Part shown: positions 54,408 through 64,000 of the stretch, one piece after another
Layout of the letters: each line of letters starts with the position of its first letter
Numbering within the stretch: position 1 is the stretch's first letter
NCBI RefSeq assembly: GCF_003172915.1
Contig: NZ_QGKU01000015.1
Location: 62,001 to 126,000 of the forward strand
Source: Meridianimarinicoccus roseus
GTDB taxonomy: Bacteria; Pseudomonadota; Alphaproteobacteria; Rhodobacterales; Rhodobacteraceae
Direction: 5' to 3'
Length of the DNA stretch: 64,000 bases
The notes under the pieces: generated by a model
Told to the model about the DNA's origin: nothing
The model's database searches: none
What the model saw: the letters and a program-made list of their open reading frames with translations, nothing else
Translations under genes and position numbers: made by a program

Positions 54408-55120
54408 CCCAGCCAGCCGCGCACCAGCCGCTCGCAGACCCGCGCGAAAAGCTCCAGCAGGTCGGTCGCCTGGCCCGGGGCGAAATGGCCCGGATCGTCG
54501 GCGCCCAGAACCAGCAGGCCGGGCGCGCGAGTCTCGCCGAGGTTCAGTTGCACAACGGCTTCGGACCGGATGTCCGCCGCGGCGGTGCCATAGACCCGCG
54601 GCGCGCCGGACCCGACCTGCCGCAGGATCACCGGATAACGGCGGGCCGAGGTGCTCCCGCCGCTCTGGACCTGCGCAACGCCCCCCGCGGGCAGCACGCT
54701 GAGCGCGCCCGAGATCGGATTCAGGTCGCTGTCGGGATTCTCGGTCTCGGCCTCCATGACCAGCCGCACGGCGCGGATGCGCAGACAGTCGGCGACATGC
54801 GTATCGAGGTTTTCGAGGAACGCGTCGAAATCGGTCGGCGCGATCATGGTCAGGATCGCGCGATGGACCTGGCTGGTGGTCGAGACGTTGTAATAAGCCG
54901 CTGCGATCACGTTCTGGTGCTGGTTCTCCAGCGCATCGAGCCGCGATTCGAGCCGCTGCATCGCCAGCCCGCGCATATCGCGCACATTGGTGCCGCGGGC
55001 CGCTTCCTCCGCGCCGACAAGGGCGCGCAGGATATCGGGATCGTCCAGAACGATGCCGGGGTCGGAAATGAGCTGGTCGCGCAGCGCCGGTGCGGCGCTG
55101 CCGATCTGGGTGGTGGTCAT
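54404..55120 (-). CDS. DUF484 family protein
   Basis: A 238-residue protein with an N-terminal coiled coil (MRGLAMQRLESRLDALENQH near residue 46) and a GAF-like C-terminal domain ending in SDPGHF-type GADDPGHFAPGQATDLLELF. This is the DUF484 pattern, of unknown function, found beside xerC in many proteobacteria. It overlaps xerC by 4 bases. An imperfect inverted repeat (GCTGCC...GGCAGC, about 55127-55157) lies just before its start. fsa ends 42 bp upstream on the same strand. Confidence 0.87.
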   Translation of the reverse strand: MTTTQIGSAAPALRDQLISDPGIVLDDPDILRALVGAEEAARGTNVRDMRGLAMQRLESRLDALENQHQNVIAAAYYNVSTTSQVHRAILTMIAPTDFDAFLENLDTHVADCLRIRAVRLVMEAETENPDSDLNPISGALSVLPAGGVAQVQSGGSTSARRYPVILRQVGSGAPRVYGTAAADIRSEAVVQLNLGETRAPGLLVLGADDPGHFAPGQATDLLELFARVCERLVRGWLG

Positions 55121-55162
55121 GCTGCTGCCTCAAGCGTTTTTTGTTTGGGGCAGCCTAGCACA

Positions 55163-55816
55163 TCACAGAATCGTCTGTCCCGTCTTTTCCCAATCCGCCA
55201 TGAACGCGGCGAGGCCCTTGTCGGTCAGCGGGTGACTGGCCAGTGCCTTGATCACGGCGGGCGGCGCGGTGATCACGTCCGCGCCGATCCGGGCGCTTTG
55301 CGCGACATGGTTGGGGGTGCGGATCGACGCGGCCAGGATCTGCGTCTCGAACCCGTAGTTGTCATAGATCTCGCGAATGTCCGCGATCAGGTCCATTCCG
55401 TCGAGATGGATGTCGTCCAGCCGCCCGATGAACGGCGAGATGAAGGTCGCGCCCGCCTTGGCAGCGATCAGCGCCTGGTTGGGCGAGAAGCACAGCGTGA
55501 CGTTGACCATGCGGCCTTCGTCCGAGAAGGTCTTGCAGGCCTTCAGCCCGTCCCAGGTCAGCGGCACCTTGATGGCGATGTTGTCCGCGATCTCGGCCAG
55601 CTTGCGTCCTTCGGCGATCATGTCGTCCGCCTTGGTGGCGACCACCTCGGCGCTGACCGGGCCGTCCACGAGCGCGCAGATTTCCTTTGTGACCTCAAGA
55701 ATGTTGCGGCCCGACTTGGCGATCAGCGACGGGTTGGTGGTGACGCCGTCGACCATGCCAAGCGCGTTCAGTTCGGCAATGGCGTCGATCTCGGCGGTGT
55801 CCACGAAGAATTTCAT
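55163..55816 (-). CDS. fsa: Fructose-6-phosphate aldolase / transaldolase-like (TalC type)
   Basis: A 217-residue TIM-barrel enzyme of the short transaldolase group. [20 protein letters not shown] at the start, [13 protein letters not shown] near residue 25, [12 protein letters not shown] near 83 with the Schiff-base Lys and [14 protein letters not shown] near 123 are family signatures. Short members are either fructose-6-phosphate aldolases or transaldolases; sequence alone does not separate them. Its role lies in pentose phosphate or sugar metabolism. It is divergent from priA. Confidence 0.92.
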   Translation of the reverse strand: MKFFVDTAEIDAIAELNALGMVDGVTTNPSLIAKSGRNILEVTKEICALVDGPVSAEVVATKADDMIAEGRKLAEIADNIAIKVPLTWDGLKACKTFSDEGRMVNVTLCFSPNQALIAAKAGATFISPFIGRLDDIHLDGMDLIADIREIYDNYGFETQILAASIRTPNHVAQSARIGADVITAPPAVIKALASHPLTDKGLAAFMADWEKTGQTIL

Positions 55817-55941
55817 GGCGGTCTCCCTGCTTGACGTGGGTGGGACATGTCCCTGCGCGCCCCGATACCGCAGCGGGCGCGCGGGGGGAAGGGCGCGCTT
55901 GCGGTCTTTCCGGCGCGGGCGGGCTTGGGTAAGCGGGGGGC

Positions 55942-58134
55942 ATGGATGATCTGCACTTCGCCTCCGGGGCCGTCGTGGCCGTGCTGACCGCGCAGCCGCT
56001 GGACGGGTGCCTCGACTACATCGCGCCCGAAGGCGGTTGCGCGACCGGCGACTTCGTGGAGGTTCCGCTGGGTCCGCGCCGCGTGTTGGGCGTGGTCTGG
56101 GGGCCGGGTGAAAGCGGCCTGCCGCGCGAGAAACTGCGCCGGGTGGGGCGGATGCTGGATGCGGCCCCCATGCAGGCGGGGCTGCGGGCCTTTCTGGAAC
56201 GCGCGGCGGAATACACGCTGACGCCGCTGCCGATGATGCTGCGGCTGGCGACGCGGGTACCTGGGCTGGGCAGCGAGCAGGCGCTGCGGCGGGTCTATCG
56301 GCGCGGTGTGGCGGAGCCCGATCGGATGACCGATGCGCGGGCGCGGGTCCTCGACGCGCTGGAAGGCTGGGACGGCGCGCCGGTGACGCAGGCCGAACTG
56401 GCCGCAGCGGCGGGCGCGTCCGGGTCGGTGATCAAGGGGCTGGTGGCGCAGGGCGTGCTGGAAGCCGTCGACCTGCCCCGCGATCCGCCCTATCCGCGGC
56501 TCGATCCGGCACGGCCGGGCCACCCGCTCTCCGCCGACCAGGGCGTTGCGGCGTCAAGCCTGCGCGCCGCTGTCGCGTCGGGCGCGTACGGGACGACGCT
56601 GCTGCAGGGTGTCACCGGGTCGGGCAAGACCGAGGTCTACCTGGAGGCTGTGGCGGAATGCCTGGCGCGCGGGCGGCAGGCCTTGGTGCTGCTGCCCGAG
56701 ATCGCCCTGACCGCTGAATTCCTGACGCGGGTGGAGGCGCGGTTCGGCGCCCGGCCCGCCGAGTGGCATTCCGGCGTGACCATGGCCGAGCGGCGGCGCG
56801 CCTTCGCGATGATCGGGCAGGGGCAGGCGCAGCTTGTGGTCGGGGCGCGTTCGGCGCTGTTCCTGCCCTATCGCGAGCTTGGTCTGATCGTCGTCGACGA
56901 GGAACACGACACCTCGTACAAGCAGGAGGAGGGCGTGTTCTACAACGCCCGCGACATGGCGGTTCTGCGCGCCTCGCTGGAGCGGTGCCGCGTGGTGCTG
57001 GCCTCGGCCACGCCGAGCCTTGAAAGCTGGGTGAACGCGCAGTCGGGCAAGTACGACCGCTGCGTGCTGACGGCGCGGCACGGCACCGCCGCGCTGCCCC
57101 GAATGGCGGCGATCGACATGCGCGGCGAGGACCTGCCGGGTCAGTCCTGGATATCGCCCAGCCTGCGCCGGGCGGTGGCCGCGCGGCTGGAGGCGGGCGA
57201 GCAGGCGCTGCTGTTCCTGAACCGGCGCGGCTATGCGCCGGTTACGCTGTGCAGGGCCTGCGGGCACCAGGTGGGCTGCGCGGACTGCGACGCGCGGATG
57301 GTCGAACACCGGTTCCTGAAGCGGCTGATGTGCCACCAGTGCGGCGCGTCGCGCCCGATGCCCGAGGCCTGCCCGGCCTGCGGCGCGGAGGGGCGCATGG
57401 CCGCCGTCGGTCCGGGGGTGGAGCGGCTGGCCGAGGAGGCGGCGGCGGCGTTTCCGGATGCGCGCCTCGCGGTTCTGTCGTCCGACCTGTTCGGCACCAC
57501 GCGCGAGTTGAAGGCGCAGATCGAGGCGATCGCCGAAGGTGCGGCGGACATCATCATCGGCACGCAGCTTGTCGCCAAGGGGCACAATTTCCCGCTGCTG
57601 ACGCTGGTGGGTGTGATCGATGCGGATCTGGGCCTGCAGGGGTCGGACCTGCGCGCGGCGGAACGCACGTTCCAGCTGATGCGGCAGGTGGCGGGGCGCG
57701 CGGGCCGCGCGGACCGGCCGGGGGAGGCGCTGCTGCAGACCTTCCAGCCCGAGCATCCGGTGATCCGCGCGATCCTGACCGGCGCGGAGGACGCGTTCTG
57801 GAACGCCGAGGCGGACGAGCGGCGGGCGCTGGGCATGCCGCCCTTCGGGCGGATGGCGGGGATCATCCTGTCCGGGCCGGACGTGCAGGCGGTGTTCGAC
57901 CTTGGCAACGCGCTGGCCCGCAACGCGGATCCGCTGCAGCGGATCGGGGCCGAGGTCTGGGGCCCCGCGCCCGCGCCGATCGCGCGGATCCGCGGGCGGC
58001 ATCGGGTGCGGCTCCTGGTGCGGGCGCCGCGCGCCGCGCCGCTCCAGGCGGCGCTGGCGCGCTGGATCGCGCCGCTGAAGCTGCGCGGTGGGCTGCGGCT
58101 GGCAGTGGACATCGATCCGCAGAGCTTCCTGTGA
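55942..58134 (+). CDS. priA: Primosomal protein N' (replication restart helicase)
   Basis: A 730-residue superfamily 2 helicase that restarts stalled forks. The Walker A motif is [11 protein letters not shown] near residue 222, Walker B is [12 protein letters not shown] near 317, and the zinc-binding cysteine cluster [13 protein letters not shown], with [18 protein letters not shown] after it, lies near 438-490. The helicase C domain includes [20 protein letters not shown]. The N-terminal 3' DNA-binding region is present, so the protein is full length. A perfect 7-bp stem (CCCCCGC/GCGGGGG, 58180-58197) follows the stop. Confidence 0.95.
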   Translation: MDDLHFASGAVVAVLTAQPLDGCLDYIAPEGGCATGDFVEVPLGPRRVLGVVWGPGESGLPREKLRRVGRMLDAAPMQAGLRAFLERAAEYTLTPLPMMLRLATRVPGLGSEQALRRVYRRGVAEPDRMTDARARVLDALEGWDGAPVTQAELAAAAGASGSVIKGLVAQGVLEAVDLPRDPPYPRLDPARPGHPLSADQGVAASSLRAAVASGAYGTTLLQGVTGSGKTEVYLEAVAECLARGRQALVLLPEIALTAEFLTRVEARFGARPAEWHSGVTMAERRRAFAMIGQGQAQLVVGARSALFLPYRELGLIVVDEEHDTSYKQEEGVFYNARDMAVLRASLERCRVVLASATPSLESWVNAQSGKYDRCVLTARHGTAALPRMAAIDMRGEDLPGQSWISPSLRRAVAARLEAGEQALLFLNRRGYAPVTLCRACGHQVGCADCDARMVEHRFLKRLMCHQCGASRPMPEACPACGAEGRMAAVGPGVERLAEEAAAAFPDARLAVLSSDLFGTTRELKAQIEAIAEGAADIIIGTQLVAKGHNFPLLTLVGVIDADLGLQGSDLRAAERTFQLMRQVAGRAGRADRPGEALLQTFQPEHPVIRAILTGAEDAFWNAEADERRALGMPPFGRMAGIILSGPDVQAVFDLGNALARNADPLQRIGAEVWGPAPAPIARIRGRHRVRLLVRAPRAAPLQAALARWIAPLKLRGGLRLAVDIDPQSFL

Positions 58135-58347
58135 CGCGGACAGCCCCGCGCGCCGCGCGGCGCTGACGCCATGTCCCCACCCCCGCCTGCGCGGGGGCGG
58201 GTCCCGCCGCGCGGACCGGCCGGCGGACACGGGAGGATGCGGTCGCGCGCGCCCGGCGCCGTTGGCCCGGGCAGCACCGGCCGGCTTGCGGGCGGGAGCG
58301 GTTTTCGCACTCGCCGCCGACGCAGCTTCGCGTTATGGCATGCGCCC

Positions 58348-59583
58348 ATGCGCCGTTCCGTCCTGCCCCTTGCCGATGCCGCCGCCCTCCCGGCCTGGCG
58401 GCGCCCCGCCGCACTGCTGGTTCTGATGGCGGCCGCGATGCCGATCGCCTTCGCCACCTGGTCGGCGCTGCTGAACAATTTCGTTGTCGAGGTCGCGGGG
58501 TTCGACGGTTCGGATATCGGCTGGCTGCACACGGTGCGCGAGATCCCCGGTTTCCTTGCCGTCGGGGTGATCGCCCTGCTGATGTTGGTGCGCGAGCAGG
58601 TGCTGGGGCTTGTCGCGCTCGTGCTGCTGGGGGTCGCCACCGCCCTGACCGCGCAGTTCCCCGGCCTTGGCGGCATCCTTGCGATCACGCTGCTCAGTTC
58701 CATCGGCTTCCACTACTTCGAGACGGTGAACCAGTCGCTGCAACTGCAATGGCTGCCGGTGGACAGCGCGCCGCGGATGCTTGGCTGGCTGACGGCGGTC
58801 GGGTCGGCCGCGGCCTTCGTCTCCTACGGGGCGGTGGTGGCGAGCTGGACCGCGCTGTCGCTCGATTTCAACACGGTCTACATGGTGTCGGGCGGCATCA
58901 CCGCCGCGCTGGCGCTGGCCGCGCTGCTGCTTTATCCGAACTTCGCCGCTCCCGCGCCGCAGTCCCACCGCATGGTGCTGCGCCGCCGCTACTGGCTGTA
59001 TTACGCGCTGCAATTCGTGGCCGGCGCGCGGCGGCAGATCTTCGTCGTCTTCGCCGCCTTCATGATGGTCGAGAAATTCGGCTTCGAGGTGCACGAGGTC
59101 ACCATGCTGTTCCTCGCCAATTTCGTCGCCAGCGCCGTCGCGGCGCCGCTGATGGGCCGCGCGGTGGGACGCTTCGGCGAACGCGCGGCGCTGAGCGCGG
59201 AGTATGTCGGCCTGAGCCTCGTGTTTCTCGCCTACGGCGGACTCTACCTTTTCGGCTGGGGCGTGACGCTGGCGATCGCGCTTTACGTGATCGACCACCT
59301 GCTGTTCTCGCTCGCCTTCGCGCTGCGCACCTATTTCCAGAAGATCGCGGACCCCGCCGACATCGCACCGACCAACGCCGTCGCGTTCACCATCAACCAC
59401 ATCGCCGCCGTGTTCCTGCCCGCGCTGCTGGGCTACCTCTGGCTCACTTCGCCCCCCGCCGTGTTCGGGCTGGCGGCGGGCTTGGCGGTTGTCTCGCTCG
59501 GTCTTGCGCTGATGATCCCGCGCCATCCCGGCCCGGGTCGGGAAACCGTGTTCGCCGCCCCCGCCCGCCCGCTGCAGACGTGA
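58348..59583 (+). CDS. MFS-type transporter
   Basis: A 411-residue protein with about 12 hydrophobic segments, e.g. [20 protein letters not shown] near residue 22 and [17 protein letters not shown] near 310. The layout fits a major facilitator superfamily carrier, but no substrate motif is recognised. The start at 58348 (MRRSVLP) is preferred over an in-frame ATG at 58171, whose leader is Pro/Arg-rich and overlaps a GC hairpin. It lies between priA and msrA on the same strand without overlap. Confidence 0.75.
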   Translation: MRRSVLPLADAAALPAWRRPAALLVLMAAAMPIAFATWSALLNNFVVEVAGFDGSDIGWLHTVREIPGFLAVGVIALLMLVREQVLGLVALVLLGVATALTAQFPGLGGILAITLLSSIGFHYFETVNQSLQLQWLPVDSAPRMLGWLTAVGSAAAFVSYGAVVASWTALSLDFNTVYMVSGGITAALALAALLLYPNFAAPAPQSHRMVLRRRYWLYYALQFVAGARRQIFVVFAAFMMVEKFGFEVHEVTMLFLANFVASAVAAPLMGRAVGRFGERAALSAEYVGLSLVFLAYGGLYLFGWGVTLAIALYVIDHLLFSLAFALRTYFQKIADPADIAPTNAVAFTINHIAAVFLPALLGYLWLTSPPAVFGLAAGLAVVSLGLALMIPRHPGPGRETVFAAPARPLQT

Positions 59584-59648
59584 CGCGATGGCGTGTTTCC
59601 CGACCTGAGAATCGCGCTATACTGCCGGGTCAAGAGGGGGATCTACGA

Positions 59649-60311
59649 ATGTTCTTTTTTCAGACCAAGAAAGCGGTGATGGTGAAGCCCGAACACGCGC
59701 TGCCCGGCCGTTCGGCACCCATCGAGACAGCCGAGACGCATTTCCTGACCGGCCGTCCGCTGGCCGCCGCCGTCCCCGATGGCATGGCCGAGGCGATGTT
59801 CGGCATGGGCTGCTTCTGGGGCGTGGAGCGGATGTTCTGGCAACGTCCCGGCGTCTGGCTGACGATGGTCGGCTACGCGGGCGGGTTCACGCCCAACCCG
59901 ACCTACCAGGAGGTCTGCACCGGCCGCACCGGCCACAACGAGGTCGTGCGCCTGATCTTCGATCCCGCCGAGATCGGCTATGGCGACCTTCTGAAGGTTT
60001 TCTGGGAAGGCCATGACCCCACGCAGGGGATGCGGCAGGGCAACGACGTAGGCACGCAGTACCGTTCGGGCATCTACACCTACGATGCCGCCCAGCAGAA
60101 GGCGGCGCAGGCGTCGCTCGCTGCGATGGCCCCGCGCTTCGAGGCCGCCCGCTTCGGCGCCCCCACGACCGAGGTGCTGCCCGCCCCGACCTTCTACTTC
60201 GCCGAGGATTACCATCAGCAATACCTCGCCAAGAACCCCGGCGGCTATTGCGGGCTGGGCGGCACCGGCGTGACCTGTCCGGCGGGGGTGCTGGGCGTCC
60301 CGCAGGCCTGA
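59649..60311 (+). CDS. msrA: Peptide methionine sulfoxide reductase A
   Basis: A 220-residue repair enzyme that reduces methionine-S-sulfoxide. The catalytic Cys lies in [13 protein letters not shown] near residue 55; YAGG with the conserved Glu region and [21 protein letters not shown] near 180 are typical. Recycling cysteines follow: GGYCGLGG and VTCPAG. The length is close to the E. coli enzyme. A T-run lies just after the ATG (TTCTTTTTTCAG). Confidence 0.95.
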   Translation: MFFFQTKKAVMVKPEHALPGRSAPIETAETHFLTGRPLAAAVPDGMAEAMFGMGCFWGVERMFWQRPGVWLTMVGYAGGFTPNPTYQEVCTGRTGHNEVVRLIFDPAEIGYGDLLKVFWEGHDPTQGMRQGNDVGTQYRSGIYTYDAAQQKAAQASLAAMAPRFEAARFGAPTTEVLPAPTFYFAEDYHQQYLAKNPGGYCGLGGTGVTCPAGVLGVPQA

Positions 60312-60415
60312 GCCGCGACCGGCATCTTGCGCCGCGACGGGGGACATGACATGCCACCGCCTGCCGGGCCCGCGCGATGGCGCCCGGCGGGACCGCCAAC
60401 GATAGGTAGCTGACC

Positions 60416-61285
60416 GTGACCACCTGGACCGCCCTGACCACGCTCGATTCCGGCGATGACGCCCGCACGCTCGCTGATGCGCTGGAAGACTTCAGCCCCG
60501 AACCCACCGGCATCGGCGCCTTCGAGATGGAGGACGGGTCCGGCCTGTGGGAAGTCGGTGCCTATTTCGAACAGGCCCCGGACGAGATCGGCCTCGCGCT
60601 GCTGGCCGCCGCGCACAATGCGCGCCCCTTCACCGTGTCGGAACTGCCCGAAACCGACTGGGTGGCAAAGGTCCGCCGCGAACTTGCCCCGGTCGAGGCC
60701 GGGCGCTTCTTCGTCTACGGCAGCCATGACGCTGACAAGCTGCCCGAGGACCGCATCGGCCTGCTGATCGAGGCGTCGATGGCCTTCGGCACCGGCCATC
60801 ACGGCACCACGCTGGGCTGCCTGCGCGCGCTAGACCGGTTGGTCGACAAGGGCTTCACCGCCTACCGCGTGGCCGATATAGGTTGCGGCACCGCGGTCCT
60901 GGGCATGGCGGCCGCCGCCGTTTGGAACATCACGGTGGTGGCGGGCGACATCGACCCGGTCGCGATCGAGGTGGCCGAGGCGAACCTCGCGGCGAACGGC
61001 ATGACCGGCCGCGTCAAGTGCTTCGTCGGCGCCGGGTTCGAACATCCAGACTGCACCGCGCAGATGCCCTACGACCTCGTGTTCGCCAACATCCTGAAGG
61101 GCCCGCTGGTGGAGCTTGCGCCGCGCATGACACCGGCGGTCCGTCCCGGCGGGCGGGTGATCCTGTCGGGCATTCTGAACGATCAGGCGACCGAAGTGGT
61201 GGCCGCCTATGGCGACGCCGGGTTCACCCCGGACGAGACGGATGTGATCGGCGACTGGACGACCCTGACGCTCACCCGCGCCTGA
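60416..61285 (+). CDS. prmA: Ribosomal protein L11 methyltransferase
   Basis: A 289-residue SAM-dependent methyltransferase. The SAM-binding motif is VADIGCGTAVLGMAAA near residue 153, and the catalytic-domain motifs FGTGHHGTT near 124 and VFANILKGPLVELAP near 222 are typical of PrmA. It trimethylates ribosomal protein L11. The start is GTG at 60416 (the frame has no ATG before the conserved N-terminus). It is separated from msrA by about 100 bp. Confidence 0.92.
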   Translation: MTTWTALTTLDSGDDARTLADALEDFSPEPTGIGAFEMEDGSGLWEVGAYFEQAPDEIGLALLAAAHNARPFTVSELPETDWVAKVRRELAPVEAGRFFVYGSHDADKLPEDRIGLLIEASMAFGTGHHGTTLGCLRALDRLVDKGFTAYRVADIGCGTAVLGMAAAAVWNITVVAGDIDPVAIEVAEANLAANGMTGRVKCFVGAGFEHPDCTAQMPYDLVFANILKGPLVELAPRMTPAVRPGGRVILSGILNDQATEVVAAYGDAGFTPDETDVIGDWTTLTLTRA

Positions 61286-61953
61286 CCGCGCGGCCTGTCA
61301 CGGCCCGCTCCTGCGCGTGCCGCCGCGTTGTTCCAGTTCCAGGACAGCGCCTCCGGATCGCGCTTGTAGACGATCAGGGAGGCCCGCGCCCCGACCCTGA
61401 ACGCTGTGATCTCGCCCTGAAGGCGGCCGCCCACGCGCGACACCGCGGCGACGGCAGCAGGCAGTTCCGCGACCTTGAAGGGAAGACGGGCAAGGTGGAG
61501 CCCGTTCACGGGCATTGGGCGCCGGTCGGGTGGCGCAGCGTAGCGCATGGTTCCAAGGAACGGGCCGTCGTTCGGGCTATCTGCGGATCGGCCGTCCGCG
61601 GGGGGGATCCAGGCGGATCACGCGGAGGTCCGTCCAGACATACCGTTGCCGCGTGACACCGCCACGCCGCTGCCGTGGCGCGCGCCGGTTCCCTATGCCG
61701 AACGTCGGCCGTCAGATCGCCGCCAGTGTGTCCGCATCGGGCGAGGTGATGCTTGCGCGCGGCAGTCTCAGGGCGCGCCCTTCATCCACCGTTCCGCCGC
61801 TCAAGCGTCCCGTCGCCGGTCCGGGCCACCAAGCCCGCGCGCTGCGCCCGCGCCCGCCCGCACGCCGGTCAAGAAAAGGGCCGCGCGATGGGGTTCCATC
61901 GGCGGCCCGGTCCGGATCCTGTCCGGGGTGCGCTTGCACCGCTGCGGCTGCTC
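61286..61953. other. 668-bp region after prmA, no confident gene
   Basis: No gene can be supported. A minus-strand frame at 61207-61548 has an internal ATG at about 61515 leading a plausible sequence (NGLHLARLPFKVAELPAAV), but it runs into the 3' end of prmA and resembles no family I know. Another minus-strand frame ends at 61712 with LRLPRASITSPDADTLAAI and could be the tail of a decayed gene. The region is GC-rich throughout. Confidence 0.5.
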
Positions 61954-62163
61954 TCACAGCCCGGCGCTGCGGCGCGCGACACGGTCGATATCGGCCAGGG
62001 TGACGCCGATGTCTTCCAGCTCGCGCTGGGTCAGGCGCGCAAGGGCGCGGCGGGTCTTGTAGGCCACGTGCTGCGCGCGAAGGCGGCGGATCAGGCGCCC
62101 GAGGGCGGCCGGGGACTGGCCCAGGGCGAAGCCGGGCGAAACGGTGTGGGCATGGGACAACAT
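61954..62163 (-). CDS. DUF1127 small protein
   Basis: A 69-residue protein. Its C-terminal half, AYKTRRALARLTQRELEDIG, then VTLADIDRVARRSAGL, is the DUF1127 core: a short Arg-rich amphipathic region with the conserved L..L...EL.DIG pattern. Such proteins bind RNA in some Rhodobacter and Agrobacterium systems and influence sRNA turnover and phosphate or stress adaptation; here that is inference. The start at 62163 has AGAGGCTTCC upstream. It is divergent from ruvC across a 351-bp gap. Confidence 0.85.
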   Translation of the reverse strand: MLSHAHTVSPGFALGQSPAALGRLIRRLRAQHVAYKTRRALARLTQRELEDIGVTLADIDRVARRSAGL

Positions 62164-62514
62164 GGAAGCCTCTTGGGTCGATGATGGACGATCTGCTGAA
62201 TCGTTGTGCGGTTTGAAAAGTGCAGCTAAGCCGCGCCAGCGGCCGCCGCAATGGTTCAGAATGCAAGGCACACATGCACACGGCGCATGGCTGGGAAGCC
62301 GTTAACTTACTGTCATAATTGTGAAAATGTCGCGTGCTTGGGGTGTCGTTTTCAGGCGTTCGCAGCCAGCTTCATGTCGCTTTCAAGCCATTCGGCGCGG
62401 TGCGGCGCCTCCGCGCGCCGGGGCCGCGACAGGCCGCCGCGCCGGGCAAGGGCCTTGGCGTATGTTCCTGTTTCGTGCTAGCCGTTGCAAAAGAAACACG
62501 GGGCAGGGCGCGGC
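62164..62514. other. 351-bp divergent promoter region between DUF1127 and ruvC
   Basis: No gene is seen. The middle (about 62295-62335) is AT-rich and contains CTGTCATAATTGTGAAAAT, a likely promoter element for one of the flanking genes. A candidate LexA box lies close to ruvC at 62464-62478. Confidence 0.6.
62464..62478 (+). promoter_or_regulatory. Candidate LexA (SOS) box upstream of ruvC
   Basis: GTTC-CTGTTTC-GTGC matches the alphaproteobacterial SOS pattern GTTC-N7-GTTC in 7 of 8 fixed bases, and the related Rhodobacter form GTTC-N7-GATC equally well. It ends 36 bp before the ruvC ATG. ruvCAB is SOS-regulated in many bacteria. Confidence 0.4.
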
Positions 62515-63021
62515 ATGCGGATTTTGGGGATCGATCCGGGGCTCCGGCGGTTGGGCTGGGGCATCGTTGACGTGGACGGGTCCCGCTTCCGCCACCGCGC
62601 GCATGGCACCTGCCTGTCGGGCGAGGGCGATCTGGCCACACGCCTGCTTGCGCTGCACGGCGCGCTCAGCGCGGTGGTGGCGCGCCACGCACCGACCCAC
62701 GCGGCTGTGGAGCAGACCTTCGTGAACCGCGACCCCGTCGGCACGCTGAAGCTGGGGCAGGCCCGCGCCATCGCGCTGCTGGTGCCCGCGCAGGCAGGGC
62801 TTCCGGTGGGTGAATACGCGCCCAATGCCGTGAAGAAGGCGGTGGTCGGCGTCGGCCACGCGGACAAGGCACAGATCGCGCACATGATCGGGTTGCAGTT
62901 CCCGGGCGTGCAGGTGGACGGCCCCGACGCCGCCGACGCGCTGGCGATCGCCATGTGCCACGCGTGGCACCTGCAATCCTCGGGTCGGCTGGCGGCCGCG
63001 CTGAAACGGGCGGCGTCATGA
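62515..63021 (+). CDS. ruvC: Holliday junction resolvase RuvC
   Basis: A 168-residue endonuclease that cuts Holliday junctions. Catalytic acids lie in [15 protein letters not shown] (Asp 7), [12 protein letters not shown] (Glu near 69) and [16 protein letters not shown] (Asp near 141 and 144). The start at 62515 is the ATG before the conserved strand; the frame extends 30 bases further. The stop overlaps the ruvA ATG by 4 bases, so ruvCAB is one operon. Confidence 0.95.
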   Translation: MRILGIDPGLRRLGWGIVDVDGSRFRHRAHGTCLSGEGDLATRLLALHGALSAVVARHAPTHAAVEQTFVNRDPVGTLKLGQARAIALLVPAQAGLPVGEYAPNAVKKAVVGVGHADKAQIAHMIGLQFPGVQVDGPDAADALAIAMCHAWHLQSSGRLAAALKRAAS

Positions 63022-63692
63022 TCGGGCGGCTGTCGGGGCAACTGGCCTATCGCGCCGCCGATCACGTGATGATCGACGTGGGTGGGGTCGGGTATCTGGT
63101 CTATTGTTCCGACCGTACGATGGCGGGGCTGCCCGCCAAGGGCGGGTTCGTGTCGCTCTATACCGATCTGTTGGTGCGCGAGGACCTGTTGCAGCTGTTC
63201 GGGTTCCAGACGCTGGCGGAAAAGGAATGGTACCGCCTGTTGACCACGGTGCAAGGTGTCGGCGCCAAGGCGGCTGTGGCGATCCTCGGCACGCTCGGGC
63301 CGGACGGGGTGAGCCGCGCCATCGCGCTGGGCGACGCCGCTGCGGTAAAGGCCGCGCCGGGTGTCGGGCCCAAGATAGCGCAGCGCGTCGTGAACGAGTT
63401 GCGGGACAAGGCGCCGTCGATCATGGCGATGGCGGGGGTCGGAGCGCAGCCCGCAGCGCCCGCCAGCCCGCACGCCGGGACTGGTGCCGCGGCCCCGGTG
63501 CCCGCTCCGCAGGCGGCCGCCGCGCCCGCCAATGCCACGGCGCAGTCTGACGCGCTGTCGGCGCTGACCAATCTGGGCTACAGCGCCTCCGATGCCGCCG
63601 CCGCCGTTGCGCAGGCTGCCGGAGAGGCGCCGGACGCGCCGACAGAAACCCTGATCCGCGCCGCGCTGCGCCTGCTGGCACCGAAGGACTGA
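63018..63692 (+). CDS. ruvA: Holliday junction DNA helicase subunit RuvA
   Basis: A 224-residue protein that binds the four-way junction and loads RuvB. The N-terminal domain starts [20 protein letters not shown]; the paired helix-hairpin-helix region is [20 protein letters not shown] and [20 protein letters not shown]. The C-terminal domain III ([19 protein letters not shown]) follows an Ala/Pro-rich linker longer than in E. coli RuvA. The ATG lies within the last codons of ruvC. Confidence 0.95.
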   Translation: MIGRLSGQLAYRAADHVMIDVGGVGYLVYCSDRTMAGLPAKGGFVSLYTDLLVREDLLQLFGFQTLAEKEWYRLLTTVQGVGAKAAVAILGTLGPDGVSRAIALGDAAAVKAAPGVGPKIAQRVVNELRDKAPSIMAMAGVGAQPAAPASPHAGTGAAAPVPAPQAAAAPANATAQSDALSALTNLGYSASDAAAAVAQAAGEAPDAPTETLIRAALRLLAPKD

Positions 63693-63696
63693 CCCG

Positions 63697-64000
63697 ATGA
63701 CGGACGCGCCCGATCCGGCCGAAGGTGCCCGTGACGGGCTGAACCCCGACCTGCGCCCCGACCCGCTGCCCGAAGACCGGGATCGCGCCCTGCGCCCGCA
63801 AAGTCTTGACGAATTTACAGGGCAGGCCGAGGCGCGCGCGAACCTGCGGGTATTCATAGCCTCCGCCCGTCAGCGCGGCGAGGCGATGGACCACACGCTG
63901 TTCCACGGCCCGCCGGGGCTGGGCAAGACCACGCTGGCGCAGATCATCGCGCGCGAGCTGGGCGTGAACTTCCGGATGACCTCGGGGCCGGTGCTGGCCA
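63697..64000 (+). CDS. ruvB: Holliday junction branch migration ATPase RuvB, 5' part
   Basis: Only the first 101 codons are present; the gene leaves the window on the right. After an acidic 30-residue leader come [20 protein letters not shown], the typical RuvB start, and the Walker A motif [15 protein letters not shown] near residue 72. RuvB drives branch migration with RuvA. The ATG lies 4 bp after the ruvA stop. Confidence 0.95.
   Translation, partial: MTDAPDPAEGARDGLNPDLRPDPLPEDRDRALRPQSLDEFTGQAEARANLRVFIASARQRGEAMDHTLFHGPPGLGKTTLAQIIARELGVNFRMTSGPVLA

Noticed and set aside
61207-61548. A minus-strand gene after prmA
   Set aside because: It overlaps the certain 3' end of prmA by about 80 bases, lacks a ribosome binding site and matches no family I know; kept only as a possible remnant.
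62310-62327. A Pho box before the DUF1127/ruvC genes
   Set aside because: CTGTCAT matches one half-site, but the second half (GTGAAAA) does not fit the PhoB consensus.

Overview
The window is a chromosomal segment of a GC-rich alphaproteobacterium, most likely a member of the Rhodobacterales (Roseobacteraceae/Paracoccaceae). The evidence is the gene content: two VPLPA-CTERM surface proteins, a 318-residue malyl-CoA lyase of the Mcl1 type, the dgcN-dgcA D-glutamate pair, a TIGR02302-type Q/G-rich protein beside lysA, DUF484 followed by xerC, and TRAP transport. I see no phage, integrase island, insertion sequence or CRISPR array. The stretch is dense, mostly housekeeping, with short operons, many 4-base ATGA overlaps and one tRNA.

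Layout. 0-9.4 kb: a truncated creatinase, the folate-binding YgfZ protein, a tyrosine-phosphatase-like protein, two PLP aminotransferases, valS and a DUF2235 hydrolase. 9.4-16.8 kb: VPLPA-CTERM protein 1, divergent metF/metR, a PaiB-like protein, wrbA, an inositol-phosphatase family gene, dadA and a rhomboid protease. 16.9-22.8 kb: tRNA-Leu(TAA), then a leftward six-gene operon (TRAP dctPQM, amidase, a 53-residue membrane protein, a D-2-hydroxyacid dehydrogenase). 23-30.4 kb: GNAT, lysA, the TIGR02302 protein, a zinc-ribbon protein, plsC and a putative outer-membrane protein. 30.8-38.4 kb: accA, a DUF4399 protein, mcl1 divergent from dgcN-dgcA, a 640-bp repeat-bearing gap, a D-amino acid transaminase, cobM and a frameshifted DUF502 gene. 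38.4-47.9 kb: patB, two deformylase genes with fmt, an L,D-transpeptidase, a TRIC-channel/rnhA/GST run, DUF3429, LysE, ispH, a YqaA-like protein and a NYN-domain protein. 48-55.8 kb: folK, rpoZ, rsh, DUF2062, pdxJ, VPLPA-CTERM protein 2, xerC, DUF484 and fsa. 55.9-64 kb: priA, an MFS transporter, msrA, prmA, a DUF1127 protein and ruvC-ruvA-ruvB (ruvB runs off the right edge).

Themes. (1) D-amino acid use: dadA, dgcN, dgcA and a D-amino acid transaminase all lie within 22 kb. (2) Cell surface: both VPLPA-CTERM genes, 44 kb apart, carry nearly the same 17-bp palindrome upstream, and it fits the CtrA consensus TTAA-N7-TTAAC. This is the strongest regulatory observation here. (3) A repeat of about 72 bp occurs three times: twice as an inverted pair in the dgcA/transaminase gap and once just upstream of fmt. 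(4) The TRAP/amidase/dehydrogenase operon looks like an uptake and degradation route for an unidentified amide, with a GntR-type palindrome upstream. Other oddities are a deformylase paralogue with Gln in place of the catalytic Glu, an 11-bp triplication read in frame inside valS, and the broken DUF502 gene.

Limits: all assignments come from reading motifs, length and context by eye. No database search or alignment was run, and residue positions are approximate.
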